From Leptospira biflexa serovar Patoc strain 'Patoc 1 (Paris)' (lineage in GTDB: Bacteria; Spirochaetota; Leptospiria; Leptospirales; Leptospiraceae), in contig NC_010602.1 in assembly GCF_000017685.1 (NCBI RefSeq), positions 1,257,501-1,321,500 on the forward strand: a stretch of 64,000 nt of DNA, in the 5' to 3' direction. The notes beneath the pieces are model-generated. The model ran no database searches. It was not told the DNA's origin and worked only from the letters and a program-made list of their open reading frames with translations. Of the stretch, positions 46,779 through 56,174 are shown piece by piece. The translations under genes and the position numbers were made by a program. The first letter of the stretch is position 1; every line of letters begins with the position of its first letter.

Positions 46779-48536
46779 ATGATATCTAATAACTATTTTA
46801 ATGATAATGATGACTTAATTGATCATTTCGATTCTCTCACACCTTGGAATGCGGTGATCGACCAATACGAACAAGGGTTCGAAGATTTTGCCGAATTCCA
46901 AAAATCAGGGAAAGAGGAATTAACCTTTGCACCTGGAAATTACGAAGATGCCATCGAATTTTACCGTTCCACGTTGGAAGCGGGTGGGGACATTGCAGGA
47001 AACGACATCTCTCAAATTGCCAAACAAATGGATGAAGAGGGACTCAAATACAAAGACGGACAAGTTGGATTCCCTAAATCAATGTTAGATGTTACGGAAA
47101 AAATCAAATCAGCAGGTTTATTACCGTATGGAATCCACAGGCATTACGGTGGACTAGGATTACCTTCTGTCGTACAATCGATGTTATCTGAATGTGTTTC
47201 TCGTGGAGACGGATCTCTTGCGATCACTCTTGGTTGTATGAACCTTGCCGAAACTGTTGAACGTTTTGGAACAGAGGAAATGATCCATGAATTTGTTCCC
47301 AAAATGGCCGCAGGAGAACTTTGTGGGGCAATGGCTCTCACAGAACCTAATTACGGTTCTGACCTTCCGAACTTACAAACAAAAGCTGTGAAAGGGGAAG
47401 ATGGAGTGTGGCGGATCACTGGGACAAAACGTTTCATCACCCATGCATGTGGATTTGGTGATGCACCATCCATCATCTTAACTTTGGCACGAACTGGTTC
47501 CACAACCAGTGGCGCTCGTGGTCTCTCTTTCTTCTTAGTTCATTCCAAAGATGTGTTTGTCGCATCCATCGAAAAGAAAATGGGTCTTCATTGTTCTCCT
47601 ACTTGCGAAGTGGTATTTGAAAATGCACCAGGCATTCTCATCGGTGAAGAGGGCAAAGGACTCGTGAAGTATTCCATGGCGATGATGAACCAAGCTCGTC
47701 TAAACATTGCCGCACAGGCCATGGGAATTGCAACCGCAGCGTATTTCGAAGGAAAGAAGTATGCAGAAGAACGAGTCCAATTTGGAAAAACCATTAGTAA
47801 CATCACCGCAGTGAAAAAAATGTTGGAGCGGATGGAACGAGAAGTGGCGGCTATGCGTTGTATTCTTTATGAAGCAAGTTTTGCTGTGGACCAATACCGT
47901 TGGAAAGAAGAACGAGGCAAGATGAAAGGCCTCACCGAAAAGGACATCAAAAAAGATGAAACTTTTAAAAAATGGGAAAAACTTGCCTCACTATTCACTC
48001 CACTTTCCAAGTATTACATCACGGAAATGGCAAACGTTGTCGCATACGACGCTCTGCAAATCCATGGTGGGTCGGGTTACACTGAAGATTATGATGTGGC
48101 ACGTTTGTATCGAGATGTTCGGATCACAAACATCTATGAAGGTACCACACAACTCCAAACGGTAGCTTGTATCGGTGGTATTGTTTCCGGAATGACAGAA
48201 ACTGGAATTTATCGTGAATACCTAAAATCGGAAATGGCCGGATTTGTTTCATCCTCCGAGCTAAACGATCTATTCAAACAATTCGAAACAGTTGTGGCGG
48301 AATTTGCAGAAATTGATTCGACTCCGCTTCGCGAAGAGTTGGCATTTGAAGTGGTGGAATCGGCAGCTAGATTTCATAACAGTATGTTACTCGAAAGAAG
48401 TGTGGGAAGGTCCAAAGTCGAAAGAAGGGCACATAGAAAGTCTCTGACTGAAAGTTATATTTTAGACAGTGCGGCTGTTCTTGCAGCCAACCTAACCAAA
48501 ATACGTGGAAAGAAAAAAACTCCAGTCACTGCATAA
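46779..48536 (+). CDS. Acyl-CoA dehydrogenase
   Basis: 585-residue FAD enzyme that oxidises acyl-CoA to enoyl-CoA. Family motifs: [98 protein letters not shown] and IYEGTTQLQ, whose Glu is the usual catalytic base. It is of the long type with a C-terminal extension, as in many fatty-acid-degrading bacteria; Leptospira grow on long-chain fatty acids. The downstream amidohydrolase gene overlaps it by 32 bases. Confidence 0.95.
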   Translation: MISNNYFNDNDDLIDHFDSLTPWNAVIDQYEQGFEDFAEFQKSGKEELTFAPGNYEDAIEFYRSTLEAGGDIAGNDISQIAKQMDEEGLKYKDGQVGFPKSMLDVTEKIKSAGLLPYGIHRHYGGLGLPSVVQSMLSECVSRGDGSLAITLGCMNLAETVERFGTEEMIHEFVPKMAAGELCGAMALTEPNYGSDLPNLQTKAVKGEDGVWRITGTKRFITHACGFGDAPSIILTLARTGSTTSGARGLSFFLVHSKDVFVASIEKKMGLHCSPTCEVVFENAPGILIGEEGKGLVKYSMAMMNQARLNIAAQAMGIATAAYFEGKKYAEERVQFGKTISNITAVKKMLERMEREVAAMRCILYEASFAVDQYRWKEERGKMKGLTEKDIKKDETFKKWEKLASLFTPLSKYYITEMANVVAYDALQIHGGSGYTEDYDVARLYRDVRITNIYEGTTQLQTVACIGGIVSGMTETGIYREYLKSEMAGFVSSSELNDLFKQFETVVAEFAEIDSTPLREELAFEVVESAARFHNSMLLERSVGRSKVERRAHRKSLTESYILDSAAVLAANLTKIRGKKKTPVTA

Positions 48537-49536
48537 CGATCTTCTGGATGAACCTCTTCTTCCCTGTTACGCTTGTTTTGCGGGGAAAGGAGAGGTTGAA
48601 ATTTCTGCCAATTTAATCGATACTCGAATTTCCTCTCCCTTTTCTTGGAGGGGAGACCAGTTCCCACCCATTCTAGACAAAGAAATCCCTGACCACTTAG
48701 AACGAATTTCAGAGTTAGGAATCCCTTATGTTTTTGATATCCACACACATTTTTTTCCAGAAACCATCATGAAGTTGATTTGGCGTTGGTTTGACAATGT
48801 GAACTGGGCCATTGGATATCGGTTGCCAGAAATGGAACGAGTGAAACGTCTGCACCATAATGGAATCAAAAACTTTACCACTCTCAATTATGCACACAAA
48901 AAGAATATGGCAAAGTCGCTCAATGATTGGACGTATGCCAATTTCCGAAACTGGGAAGGGGCCATACCGTTTGGAACCTTTTATCCCGAAGAGGGAGTGT
49001 TAAACTATGTGAAACAGGCAGTCGAGGAATATGGATTTTTAGGATTCAAACTCCACTGTGAAGTATCCAAACTCAATTTAAATGATCCAGAACTCAGAGA
49101 TTGTTTTTTGTATTTGGAAACAAAACAAATCCCCATTGTGGTTCATACAGGAACAGCTCCACTTCCTGGTGAATTTACAGGGATTCATTTTTTTAAACCC
49201 TTCATTCAAACCTATCCCAAGTTACACGTTATTGTTGCTCATATGGGTGCCCATGAAATTTCCGCCTATGCCTCGTTACTTGGTGATTATCCTCAATTGG
49301 CACTTGATACAACCATGGTGTTTGTGGACTTTCTTGCGACAGGAAACGCTTCTGATGTGGATTCTGCCATCCCATTGCTTGAAACATTCCAAGACCAAAT
49401 TTACTTTGGATCCGACTTTCCGAATCTCCCTTACAATCTAAACCACCCCATTTCGAAAATTCTCGACTTACCGATCTCAGACAAAGCCAAACAAAAAATC
49501 CTCTACCAAAACGCAAAAAACCGATTTTTCAAATGA
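48505..49536 (+). CDS. Amidohydrolase-family protein (TIM-barrel metal hydrolase)
   Basis: 343 residues, from a GTG at 48505 inside the end of the acyl-CoA dehydrogenase gene. Amidohydrolase_2 motifs: [12 protein letters not shown] (metal-binding HxH), [35 protein letters not shown] and [12 protein letters not shown] (final Asp). Related to ACMSD-type decarboxylases and hydrolases of CoA or aromatic pathways. Coupling to an acyl-CoA dehydrogenase suggests a role in the same catabolic step series; the substrate is unknown. Confidence 0.87.
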   Translation: MERKKLQSLHNDLLDEPLLPCYACFAGKGEVEISANLIDTRISSPFSWRGDQFPPILDKEIPDHLERISELGIPYVFDIHTHFFPETIMKLIWRWFDNVNWAIGYRLPEMERVKRLHHNGIKNFTTLNYAHKKNMAKSLNDWTYANFRNWEGAIPFGTFYPEEGVLNYVKQAVEEYGFLGFKLHCEVSKLNLNDPELRDCFLYLETKQIPIVVHTGTAPLPGEFTGIHFFKPFIQTYPKLHVIVAHMGAHEISAYASLLGDYPQLALDTTMVFVDFLATGNASDVDSAIPLLETFQDQIYFGSDFPNLPYNLNHPISKILDLPISDKAKQKILYQNAKNRFFK

Positions 49537-49546
49537 AACGTGGTTG

Positions 49547-49569
49547 CATTTGCAACAGCGTTGCAAATG
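49547..49569. promoter_or_regulatory. Zur-like operator of the znu-type operon
   Basis: Perfect 10-3-10 inverted repeat, arms CATTTGCAAC and GTTGCAAATG around AGC, ending 20 bases before the ATG of the first gene; an overlapping half-site GGTTGCA stands at 49543. The inner TGCAAC-N3-GTTGCA core equals the box at 44896. It would block transcription when bound, as expected for a zinc-loaded repressor. Confidence 0.78.
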
Positions 49570-49589
49570 ATAGGCAAACAGAGGTAGTG

Positions 49590-50342
49590 ATGAAATTCTT
49601 ACAACCAATCATAATTTTTTCGATTCTTTTGACTCTGGGTAATTGTGCGGAGTTATTTTCTTCTAAGGATAAGGACAATAATAACGATGCGATCCTTGCG
49701 GCCCTTTTGTCAAATAGTGGGACTTGTGGGCAATCGGCACGGTCTGGTGCGGCAGGAACAGGAACGCGTTATAATTTTTTCGGTTGTTCCGGGGATGCAA
49801 CAACTACTTTATTAGGTTTAGGATTTACTGCCCAAAACATAACCTTCAATGGTGGACTTTCCGGAACAAGTGATGCATCCACAATTGTGACTCGTGGTAG
49901 CAGTTTGTCTTCTTCTGGAGGATCAAAGAAAGCTGGGATTGAAATCACTTATGTTTTGAACAATGCTTCATCGATTTTAAAAGCAAATTTACCAAGTGAA
50001 GCTAGTATCAATGGACCAGGATTTTCTATCTTTGCTACTGGTGCGAATAAACTTGTCAATGATGCTGCAAGTGCATTTGATGATAAACCTGCCAGTTGGA
50101 GTTCCTCGGTCGGTGTTGAAAAAATTTTGTGTCTAGAAGTTCACGAAGAAGGGACTGGAGCGCATATTTTTGGTTGGGAAGGTTCCTGTGATACTGTAAA
50201 TAGGAATTCGTATCAATTTGAACAAGAAGATGTCGCATTAGCTGTCTCTGGCGATCGAGTGGCACTGAAACTAAATAATGTTGTCGTAAAATCAATGACG
50301 ATATACTCATCTGTTATTGGTCTAGGCGCAATGATTCGATAA
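49590..50342 (+). CDS. Lipoprotein, first gene of the znu-type operon
   Basis: 250 residues from the ATG at 49590 (GAGGTAG upstream). Lipobox in LLTLGNCAEL, then a Lys/Asn/Asp-rich linker and a Ser/Gly-rich, beta-predicted body with cysteines at SGTCGQ, NFFGCSG, KILCLEV and EGSCDTV. A single His-containing segment is visible (CLEVHEEGTGAHIFGWEG), which could bind metal. No family recognised. Position behind the palindrome and before the ZnuA/B/C-like genes suggests a zinc-acquisition role at the surface or periplasm. Confidence 0.78.
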   Translation: MKFLQPIIIFSILLTLGNCAELFSSKDKDNNNDAILAALLSNSGTCGQSARSGAAGTGTRYNFFGCSGDATTTLLGLGFTAQNITFNGGLSGTSDASTIVTRGSSLSSSGGSKKAGIEITYVLNNASSILKANLPSEASINGPGFSIFATGANKLVNDAASAFDDKPASWSSSVGVEKILCLEVHEEGTGAHIFGWEGSCDTVNRNSYQFEQEDVALAVSGDRVALKLNNVVVKSMTIYSSVIGLGAMIR

Positions 50343-50360
50343 GGAAAATCTTTCAATACA

Positions 50361-51722
50361 GTGAAACTCGGATTCCTAAAATCTTTTTCTTATCCGCGAC
50401 TGGTGGTACTCCTACTGCCAGTCTTTTTGTCGTTCTTTGTGTATGCTGATACCAATGATTGGGAAAAAGAATTAGAAGAAACCAAACCAACCAAATCGAA
50501 TGCCTTCACTAGAACAACTGAAAAGGGAAGTGGAACTGATGATTGGGAAGCCGAACTCGATAAAGACTTAAAAGACCAAGAAACACGTAGTAAGGTCACA
50601 GAGGGAAGTCGCGGTGTGACGTCGAATGCCCAACAACCAAACCAAATCAATCGCTCTGCTCAAAATCTAATGATGGATGTCTCTGCTGCCATTGACATAG
50701 TAGGCGCTTGGGACAGAAATAAACCGAGAGGCACAGGCGAACGGATTGATAACAAACTGGATGTACGATCCGCCGAGTTTGGGTTCACGGCAGCTGTTGA
50801 CCAATGGATGCGTGCCAATTTCCTCGGGGCCGCACACGGGGAAAATGGAAAGTATAACTTTGAAGTACACGAAGCCAATGTGTTATTCCCTTTTTTACCG
50901 TTTAACACCTCTTTGAAGGTGGGCCAGATGTTCGTTGATATTGGACGTTTGAATCGAATACACCTACACGACCGGCCCTTCACCATGAATCCCATTGTCC
51001 ATGAAAAATTCATAGGGTTTGAATCGGCAATGGATACGGGAGCGGAATTTAGTGTATTACTTCCTTGGAAATGGATTACCCAGGAACTGGTATTAGGTGC
51101 TACAAATGGAAAACGATGGGGTCATTCCCATTCCGAAGGCCAACAAAAAAATAACCCAATGGGATATGCCCACCTCAAACATTTTTATTACTTTGGAAAC
51201 AATTGGGGGACCCAATTTGGATTCTCTGGTGTCCGGTTTGAACCCACAACAGACCGTCGCAACCAAAGGTATTTGTATGGAATGGATGCCGTTTTACGAT
51301 GGAACCGTTCCAACCTTCGAGAACTCATGATCATGTCGGAAGGTTGGTACCAACAAGAAATTTTCCCCGAACAAATGGACCCAAGTACCTTTCAAAAATC
51401 AAAAGCTCCTTCACGAGACCAATGGGGGTATTACTTTTTTGTGGATTATAAATTCCATCAACTTTGGTCCCTTGGGTATCGTTATGATTATTTTACCGAT
51501 AAATCCCTGGTCGACAAATATGGAAAACTTGCAGACAATGCAATTGAAGCCCATTCCGCACAAATCACCTTTCATAGCTCTGAGTTTGGAAGGATCCGAG
51601 GATCAGTGGAAAGGCGTTACATCCAGGATTTTTCCAAAACCGAATTCCAAGAACAAAGGGAATGGAGATTTTATGTGCAAGCGGTTGCCATTTTAGGATC
51701 TCACCCTGCCCATAGTTATTAA
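50361..51722 (+). CDS. Outer-membrane beta-barrel protein of the znu-type operon
   Basis: 453 residues; signal peptide (LVVLLLPVFLSFFVYAD), then an acidic N-terminal part with two WE-x-EL repeats (NDWEKELEE, DDWEAELDKD). The rest is a long beta-barrel-like domain with alternating strands and many aromatic residues. His-rich turns occur (IHLHDRP, RWGHSHSEG, HLKHFYYF), and it ends in GSHPAHSY. No plug domain or TonB box is visible, so it looks like a porin rather than a TonB-dependent receptor. Probable route for zinc or zinc complexes across the outer membrane. Confidence 0.8.
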   Translation: MKLGFLKSFSYPRLVVLLLPVFLSFFVYADTNDWEKELEETKPTKSNAFTRTTEKGSGTDDWEAELDKDLKDQETRSKVTEGSRGVTSNAQQPNQINRSAQNLMMDVSAAIDIVGAWDRNKPRGTGERIDNKLDVRSAEFGFTAAVDQWMRANFLGAAHGENGKYNFEVHEANVLFPFLPFNTSLKVGQMFVDIGRLNRIHLHDRPFTMNPIVHEKFIGFESAMDTGAEFSVLLPWKWITQELVLGATNGKRWGHSHSEGQQKNNPMGYAHLKHFYYFGNNWGTQFGFSGVRFEPTTDRRNQRYLYGMDAVLRWNRSNLRELMIMSEGWYQQEIFPEQMDPSTFQKSKAPSRDQWGYYFFVDYKFHQLWSLGYRYDYFTDKSLVDKYGKLADNAIEAHSAQITFHSSEFGRIRGSVERRYIQDFSKTEFQEQREWRFYVQAVAILGSHPAHSY

Positions 51723-51737
51723 GAGGAAAGAACGTAT

Positions 51738-52700
51738 ATGTGTGAAAACAAAATAAAAACCGGAAAAAATGTTAGATGCAATCTTCTTTCTTTGACTACC
51801 AAAGTTTCCCTTTTGGTTGTATTCTTATTTACATCACCTGTCTTTGCAAAGGTTTCTTTGGTAGCAAGTATCTCAGACATTAAATACATCGCCGAACAGA
51901 TTGCAGGTGAAAGGGCTGATGTTTATGGAATGATTCGAGGTGTGGACGATCCCCATTTTGTGATGACTCGTCCTGATTTTTTAGTGAAACTGAGCGAAGC
52001 TGATGTCTTATGTGTGATCGGACTTGATTTGGAAGTAGGGTGGATCCCATACCTCCAACAACAATCAAGGAATATGAAAATCCAAAAAGGACAACCAGGG
52101 TATTGTGACACTTCTTTTGGAGTGAAGATCCTGGGAGAACCAACGGTGATGATGGATCGTTCCATGGGAGACATGCATATTTATGGAAACCCGCACTACT
52201 GGAATGATCCCATCAATGCCATCCAAATGGCACAAAATATCAAAAATGCCCTCACTCGTGTTGACCCATTGAACGGAGAATACTACGAAGGGAATTTTAA
52301 CTCTTTTAAAAAACGCCTGATCCAGGTCACGAAAGAGGAAATGAAAAAAATGGAACCATACTTTGGCTTAAAAGTGGCGGTTTTCCATGACCAATTTGTG
52401 TATCTTGCTTCTCGGTTCAAATTCAATGCGAACTTAACCATAGAAGAACGACCAGGTGTTCCACCTTCGGTTCGTTATATGGACCAAGTTATTAGTTATA
52501 TGATCGCAGAAAAGATAAAAATTATCTTGATTGGACCTTATCACAATCCAAAGTATGCAGAGTATGTTTCTTCGAAAGTTCCTGGGTCAGTTGTTGTGAC
52601 TCTCCCAATCTCTGTGGGAGCCCTTGATACCACAAGTTATGAAGATGCCTTACGGATGAGTTTACAAAAAATACGTGATGCAAGCGACAAAACCAAATAG
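51738..52700 (+). CDS. Metal ABC transporter substrate-binding protein (ZnuA-like)
   Basis: 320 residues, cluster A-I metal-binding protein. Signal peptide to ~37 (VSLLVVFLFTSPVFA). Metal ligands expected from the family: His73 (DDPHFV), His153 (GNPHYWND) and His217 (VAVFHDQF), with the fourth position after the GAEEKI-like region not obvious (IGPYHNPKY is nearby). The His-rich loop of typical ZnuA is absent. Periplasmic capture of Zn(II) or Mn(II); zinc is favoured by the operon's box and the CobW link. It overlaps the ATPase gene by 23 bases. Confidence 0.9.
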   Translation: MCENKIKTGKNVRCNLLSLTTKVSLLVVFLFTSPVFAKVSLVASISDIKYIAEQIAGERADVYGMIRGVDDPHFVMTRPDFLVKLSEADVLCVIGLDLEVGWIPYLQQQSRNMKIQKGQPGYCDTSFGVKILGEPTVMMDRSMGDMHIYGNPHYWNDPINAIQMAQNIKNALTRVDPLNGEYYEGNFNSFKKRLIQVTKEEMKKMEPYFGLKVAVFHDQFVYLASRFKFNANLTIEERPGVPPSVRYMDQVISYMIAEKIKIILIGPYHNPKYAEYVSSKVPGSVVVTLPISVGALDTTSYEDALRMSLQKIRDASDKTK

Positions 52701-53391
52701 TCTTTCCACTCCTTCCACCTTCATCCATGCGGACCATTTGTCCGTGGGTTACAGGAAAGAATTCCCGGTTGTGACTGACATCCACCTTCATATTGAGGCG
52801 GGCAAAACCTACGCTCTCGTGGGTGGCAATGGAGCAGGGAAAACCACACTCTTTCGCACACTTACCGATTTACTCCCACCACTTTCGGGTTCCATTCAGT
52901 TTTCCAATGAAATCTCTACTTCCTATGTGCCTCAGGCAAAAAAAATGGCACTCGATTTCCCCTTACGTGTGGAAGATGTCCTCCTCATGCCAAAAAATAT
53001 TGGATTTAGTTTTTTACCCAAAAAAAGATTTTCCGAAGAGGATCTGGCACTCATTGAAAAAACAGGTGTTAGTTCTTACTTAAAAAAACAAATCTCCCTA
53101 TGTAGCGGGGGGCAGTTACAAAAGGTTCTGATTTTACGATCTCTACTCACGAAAGCCAATTTGATATTTTTAGATGAACCAATGGATTCTTTGGACCATA
53201 ATGCCAGAGAACTCTTCCAATCCATTTTATCAGAATACCTCAAACTAGGGAACCGGTCCTTGTTTTTTATCACCCATAGCCTCGAACACGATTGGGGGTT
53301 TGGATTTGATGAAGTGTTTGAGATTGATGAAGGAAAGTTGTACAACATCACGAGAGGAGAAAGGCCACCAAACTGCCACCACCATGACTAG
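52678..53391 (+). CDS. Metal ABC transporter ATPase (ZnuC-like)
   Basis: 237 residues from the ATG at 52678 (a GTG three bases earlier is also in frame). Walker A GGNGAGKTT (49-57), Q-loop SYVPQAKKM, signature LCSGGQLQK (141-149), Walker B NLIFLDEP and switch His in FFITHSLEH. The extreme C-terminus CHHHD may bind zinc. It starts inside the substrate-binding-protein gene and its end overlaps the permease gene, a fully coupled transport operon. Confidence 0.93.
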   Translation: MQATKPNSLSTPSTFIHADHLSVGYRKEFPVVTDIHLHIEAGKTYALVGGNGAGKTTLFRTLTDLLPPLSGSIQFSNEISTSYVPQAKKMALDFPLRVEDVLLMPKNIGFSFLPKKRFSEEDLALIEKTGVSSYLKKQISLCSGGQLQKVLILRSLLTKANLIFLDEPMDSLDHNARELFQSILSEYLKLGNRSLFFITHSLEHDWGFGFDEVFEIDEGKLYNITRGERPPNCHHHD

Positions 53392-54238
53392 TCTCCTCTC
53401 CAGTTGGAATTTATTTTTACCACAAGTGTTAGTGGGTAGCCTTGTCGGGGCATTACTCTCAGTACTTGGGATCCTCATTGTACTCAGAGGGATGACTTTT
53501 TTTGGAGTGACCCTCTCACAAGCCGTTACGTTTTCTGTGGCATTATCCCTTTTTATGGAATGGCCCGGAGAAATATTTCCCATTTTGTTTTCTTGTATTT
53601 TGGTGTTTCCACTTCTCTATGTTCGAAAACTTCCGGGCATGAAAGAAGAGGTGATCCTCGGGATTTTATTTGTATTTTTTTCGGCTGCCTCTCAGTTCAT
53701 GCTTGCCCTCGGTGGGAATGTCCAAAACCATTTGATGGCGGCTTTTTTTGGGGACATCCTCACGTCTCAAGTGAGAGCTGATTCGCTCGGGATCTATGTG
53801 GCGGTTTTCTTTTTTTTCCTCTATCTCAGTTTCTTTCGAAGGTTTTTGTTCATTAGTTTTGATCGAGACGAATACAAAATCCAAGTGGGAAACCCTCTGC
53901 CTTTTGATTTACTCTTTTACATCATCCTTGCCGCATCTCTCACTGTAGCAGTGAATTTGCTTGGAACGTTTTATAGCATTGCGCATCTTTTGCTCCCTGT
54001 GTTTGCCTTACTACCGATCATTCGTTCCTTAAAAATTTTAACCATTGTTTGTGTTTTGTTTTCCGTACTCTCCACTTGTCTTGGATTTATGTTGTCCCTA
54101 GTTGGTTTGGAACGGAACGGAGAAATGATTTATTTTCCCACTTCTTCAAGTATCATTCTCGTGCTTTGTTTTTTTGCATTTTTCCTTCACCTCTCGCGGT
54201 ATCTAATCACTTCGTTTTTTTCCAAAAACGGCCGATAG
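53384..54238 (+). CDS. Metal ABC transporter permease (ZnuB-like)
   Basis: 284 residues from the ATG at 53384, eight bases inside the ATPase gene. ABC-3 family with about eight membrane helices; typical features are VLVGSLVGALLSVLGILIVL, RGMTFFGVTLSQAVTF and NLLGTFYSIAHLLLPVFALL. It forms the inner-membrane channel for the metal released by the binding protein. The longer frame from 53300 is not needed. Confidence 0.92.
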   Translation: MTSLLSSWNLFLPQVLVGSLVGALLSVLGILIVLRGMTFFGVTLSQAVTFSVALSLFMEWPGEIFPILFSCILVFPLLYVRKLPGMKEEVILGILFVFFSAASQFMLALGGNVQNHLMAAFFGDILTSQVRADSLGIYVAVFFFFLYLSFFRRFLFISFDRDEYKIQVGNPLPFDLLFYIILAASLTVAVNLLGTFYSIAHLLLPVFALLPIIRSLKILTIVCVLFSVLSTCLGFMLSLVGLERNGEMIYFPTSSSIILVLCFFAFFLHLSRYLITSFFSKNGR

Positions 54239-54245
54239 GTAATCT

Positions 54246-55133
54246 GTGGAAACCATTCCTTGTAATACTTGTGGTCATAGATCCTTTTCTCCATTGTACG
54301 TCAAAAAAAGCCCTCTAGAGGAAACCTTTTCCATTGTGAGTTGTCAGACTTGTGGGCTTGTGCAAGTGAACCCGCAACCTAGTTTCAGTGAGGTAAAAAA
54401 ATACTACGACGATTCTTATTTCACGAATCGTACGGAACGTGGGTATGATAATTATTACTCGAGTGATCTGCGAAAGGAAATCTCCCGAGTGTTCCAATTG
54501 AACTTAAGTGATTTGGATTTTTTCACTTGGGAAGAAACGCGAAAAAAACAATCCTCTCTCCCAGGTAAAAAACTATCATCCCTTGATATTGGTTGTGCTG
54601 CCGGATACTTTGTCGCCTATATGGCCGAGCGAGGGTATGAGGCAAAAGGGATCGAAATTGCAGATGGGCCAGTTCAGTTTGCGCGGGAAAGTCTTGGACT
54701 CAATATCTTCCAGGAGAATTTTTTAGAATGGGATTTGGACATTCAGAACCAATTTGATGTGATTACCCTTTGGGCCACGATCGAACACTTACACAAACCC
54801 AAAGAGACCTTAGAAAAGATCAAGAAACACTTGTTACCTGGTGGGATTCTCATTTTGTCCACGTGTCGGTATGGCCTACTTGCCAAATGGAATGGGCTGA
54901 ACTGGAGGTATCTCAATGTACCGGAACATTTGTATTATTATTCATTTTCAGGATTGAAACAATTGTTGGTCTCACTCGGTTATCATTCTCCTAAGGCGTT
55001 TACCTACGGGAGCGGGCTTACGGGTCGTGCGGGGGCGAGTTTTTTTTATCGCTTACGGAAAGCATTTTTGGACCGTTTTGTGAAATGGTTCCAAATGGGA
55101 GACATGATGGTCTTCTCCGTTTTGAAAGATTAA
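54246..55133 (+). CDS. SAM-dependent methyltransferase with N-terminal zinc-ribbon-like motif
   Basis: 295 residues from a GTG at 54246, seven bases after the permease gene. The N-terminus has two CxxC pairs (IPCNTCGH and VSCQTCGLV) likely to bind zinc. Residues ~115-215 are a class I methyltransferase fold: SLDIGCAAGYFVAYM (SAM-binding loop), KGIEIADGP, FDVITLWATIEHL and LLPGGILIL. Such two-part proteins (Methyltransf_23 type) often act on sugars or other small molecules; the substrate is unknown. Possibly read through from the znu-type operon. Confidence 0.85.
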   Translation: METIPCNTCGHRSFSPLYVKKSPLEETFSIVSCQTCGLVQVNPQPSFSEVKKYYDDSYFTNRTERGYDNYYSSDLRKEISRVFQLNLSDLDFFTWEETRKKQSSLPGKKLSSLDIGCAAGYFVAYMAERGYEAKGIEIADGPVQFARESLGLNIFQENFLEWDLDIQNQFDVITLWATIEHLHKPKETLEKIKKHLLPGGILILSTCRYGLLAKWNGLNWRYLNVPEHLYYYSFSGLKQLLVSLGYHSPKAFTYGSGLTGRAGASFFYRLRKAFLDRFVKWFQMGDMMVFSVLKD

Positions 55134-55741
55134 GTTTTCAAAGAAAGGGAGAGTAAAATATCTTCCACACAAAAATTGACTACTTCCTCTAAATCGGCAG
55201 TGGCATCCACAAAAATCGTCGATTCCGGTAGGATTGCCAAATAATTTTGATAGATTCGGGTTTGTTCCTTCTCATCATCAAATGCTTCTTTGTTCCCACC
55301 GCGAGTATTCCTTCGTTCCAATGCTTCCTCTGGCGAAAGGTCTAAAAAGTAAACACGGTTTGGTTCCGGAAAACCCTTGTCTTCATTCATGTACAAAATG
55401 TCCGCCGCATGTTCTTCGTCTCTTCCTTGGTAGGCAGCAGTCGAAAAATAGTATCTGTCCTGAACCAAACAAGTATCACTCTTTAACGTTGGTAAGATGG
55501 TCTCATTCACGGAGAATTCCCGATCGAGTAAAAAAAGTTTTAATTGTTCATCTGGCGTGAGTTTGATTTTCCCTTGGAGGAATTCACGGATTTTTTGGCC
55601 ATGAATGCTGTCCGTTGGCTCTCTGTGCCATAGGTTTGAGATGGATTTTGTACTAAGGATTTCGGAAACTTTCTTCGAGACTGTCGTTTTCCCTGAACCA
55701 TCGATCCCTTCGAAGACAAAAAATTGCGACTTGAATGGCAT
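55130..55741 (-). CDS. tmk: Thymidylate kinase
   Basis: 203 residues; phosphorylates dTMP to dTDP for DNA synthesis. P-loop FEGIDGSGKTT (10-20), DR-Y motif LVQDRYYFSTAAYQG (~93-106) and a lid region (RRNTRGGNKEAFDDE) with Arg residues. Length is normal for bacterial Tmk. It is convergent with the methyltransferase gene, overlapping its end by four bases. Essential housekeeping gene. Confidence 0.94.
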   Translation of the reverse strand: MPFKSQFFVFEGIDGSGKTTVSKKVSEILSTKSISNLWHREPTDSIHGQKIREFLQGKIKLTPDEQLKLFLLDREFSVNETILPTLKSDTCLVQDRYYFSTAAYQGRDEEHAADILYMNEDKGFPEPNRVYFLDLSPEEALERRNTRGGNKEAFDDEKEQTRIYQNYLAILPESTIFVDATADLEEVVNFCVEDILLSLSLKT

Positions 55742-55820
55742 ATCTCTTCCATCTTCAGAATCATCGTTTTTTCCTCGACTTATTTATGAATTTCGACAGT
55801 TTAGTCTAAGGAGCAAATAC

Positions 55821-55991
55821 ATGAAAAAAATTTCGTCTATGCTAATCATTGCTTTTTTGGCTGTATTTATGATCAACTGTGCCTCTGAAGAAGTAAAACA
55901 ACCGACTCAGCCAGTAGTAGAAGAACCAAAACCTTCTAAAAAGCCAAAATTGGATGAATCATTCAAAACAAGAGCAAGAGACATCAAGTAA
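55821..55991 (+). CDS. Small lipoprotein (56 residues)
   Basis: Short gene with a strong ribosome binding site (AAGGAG, 9 bases upstream). The signal peptide ends in AVFMINC; the mature peptide is Glu/Lys/Pro-rich (EEVKQPTQPVVEEPKPSKK) and only about 35 residues long. A clear terminator follows, which supports a real, well-expressed transcript. It may be an abundant structural envelope lipoprotein; function unknown. Confidence 0.82.
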   Translation: MKKISSMLIIAFLAVFMINCASEEVKQPTQPVVEEPKPSKKPKLDESFKTRARDIK

Positions 55992-56008
55992 TTGGTGCTT
56001 ACGCTAGG

Positions 56009-56045
56009 AAGCCACTCAGGGTAACTTGAGTGGCTTTTTTTTTAC
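56009..56045 (+). terminator. Rho-independent terminator
   Basis: Stem AAGCCACTCA / TGAGTGGCTT with an 8-base loop followed by a run of T, 18 bases after the small lipoprotein gene. Confidence 0.92.
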
Positions 56046-56174
56046 CATTTTGCTAAGTTATTCTACAAAATTCAAAAAATTTCCGCATTCCCGTTCTTTA
56101 ATGTCTAAATAATGAGCATGATGCAGTGAACTTCACTACAATGCCCATTGGTACCGATCTTGCAATGAGTTTGT

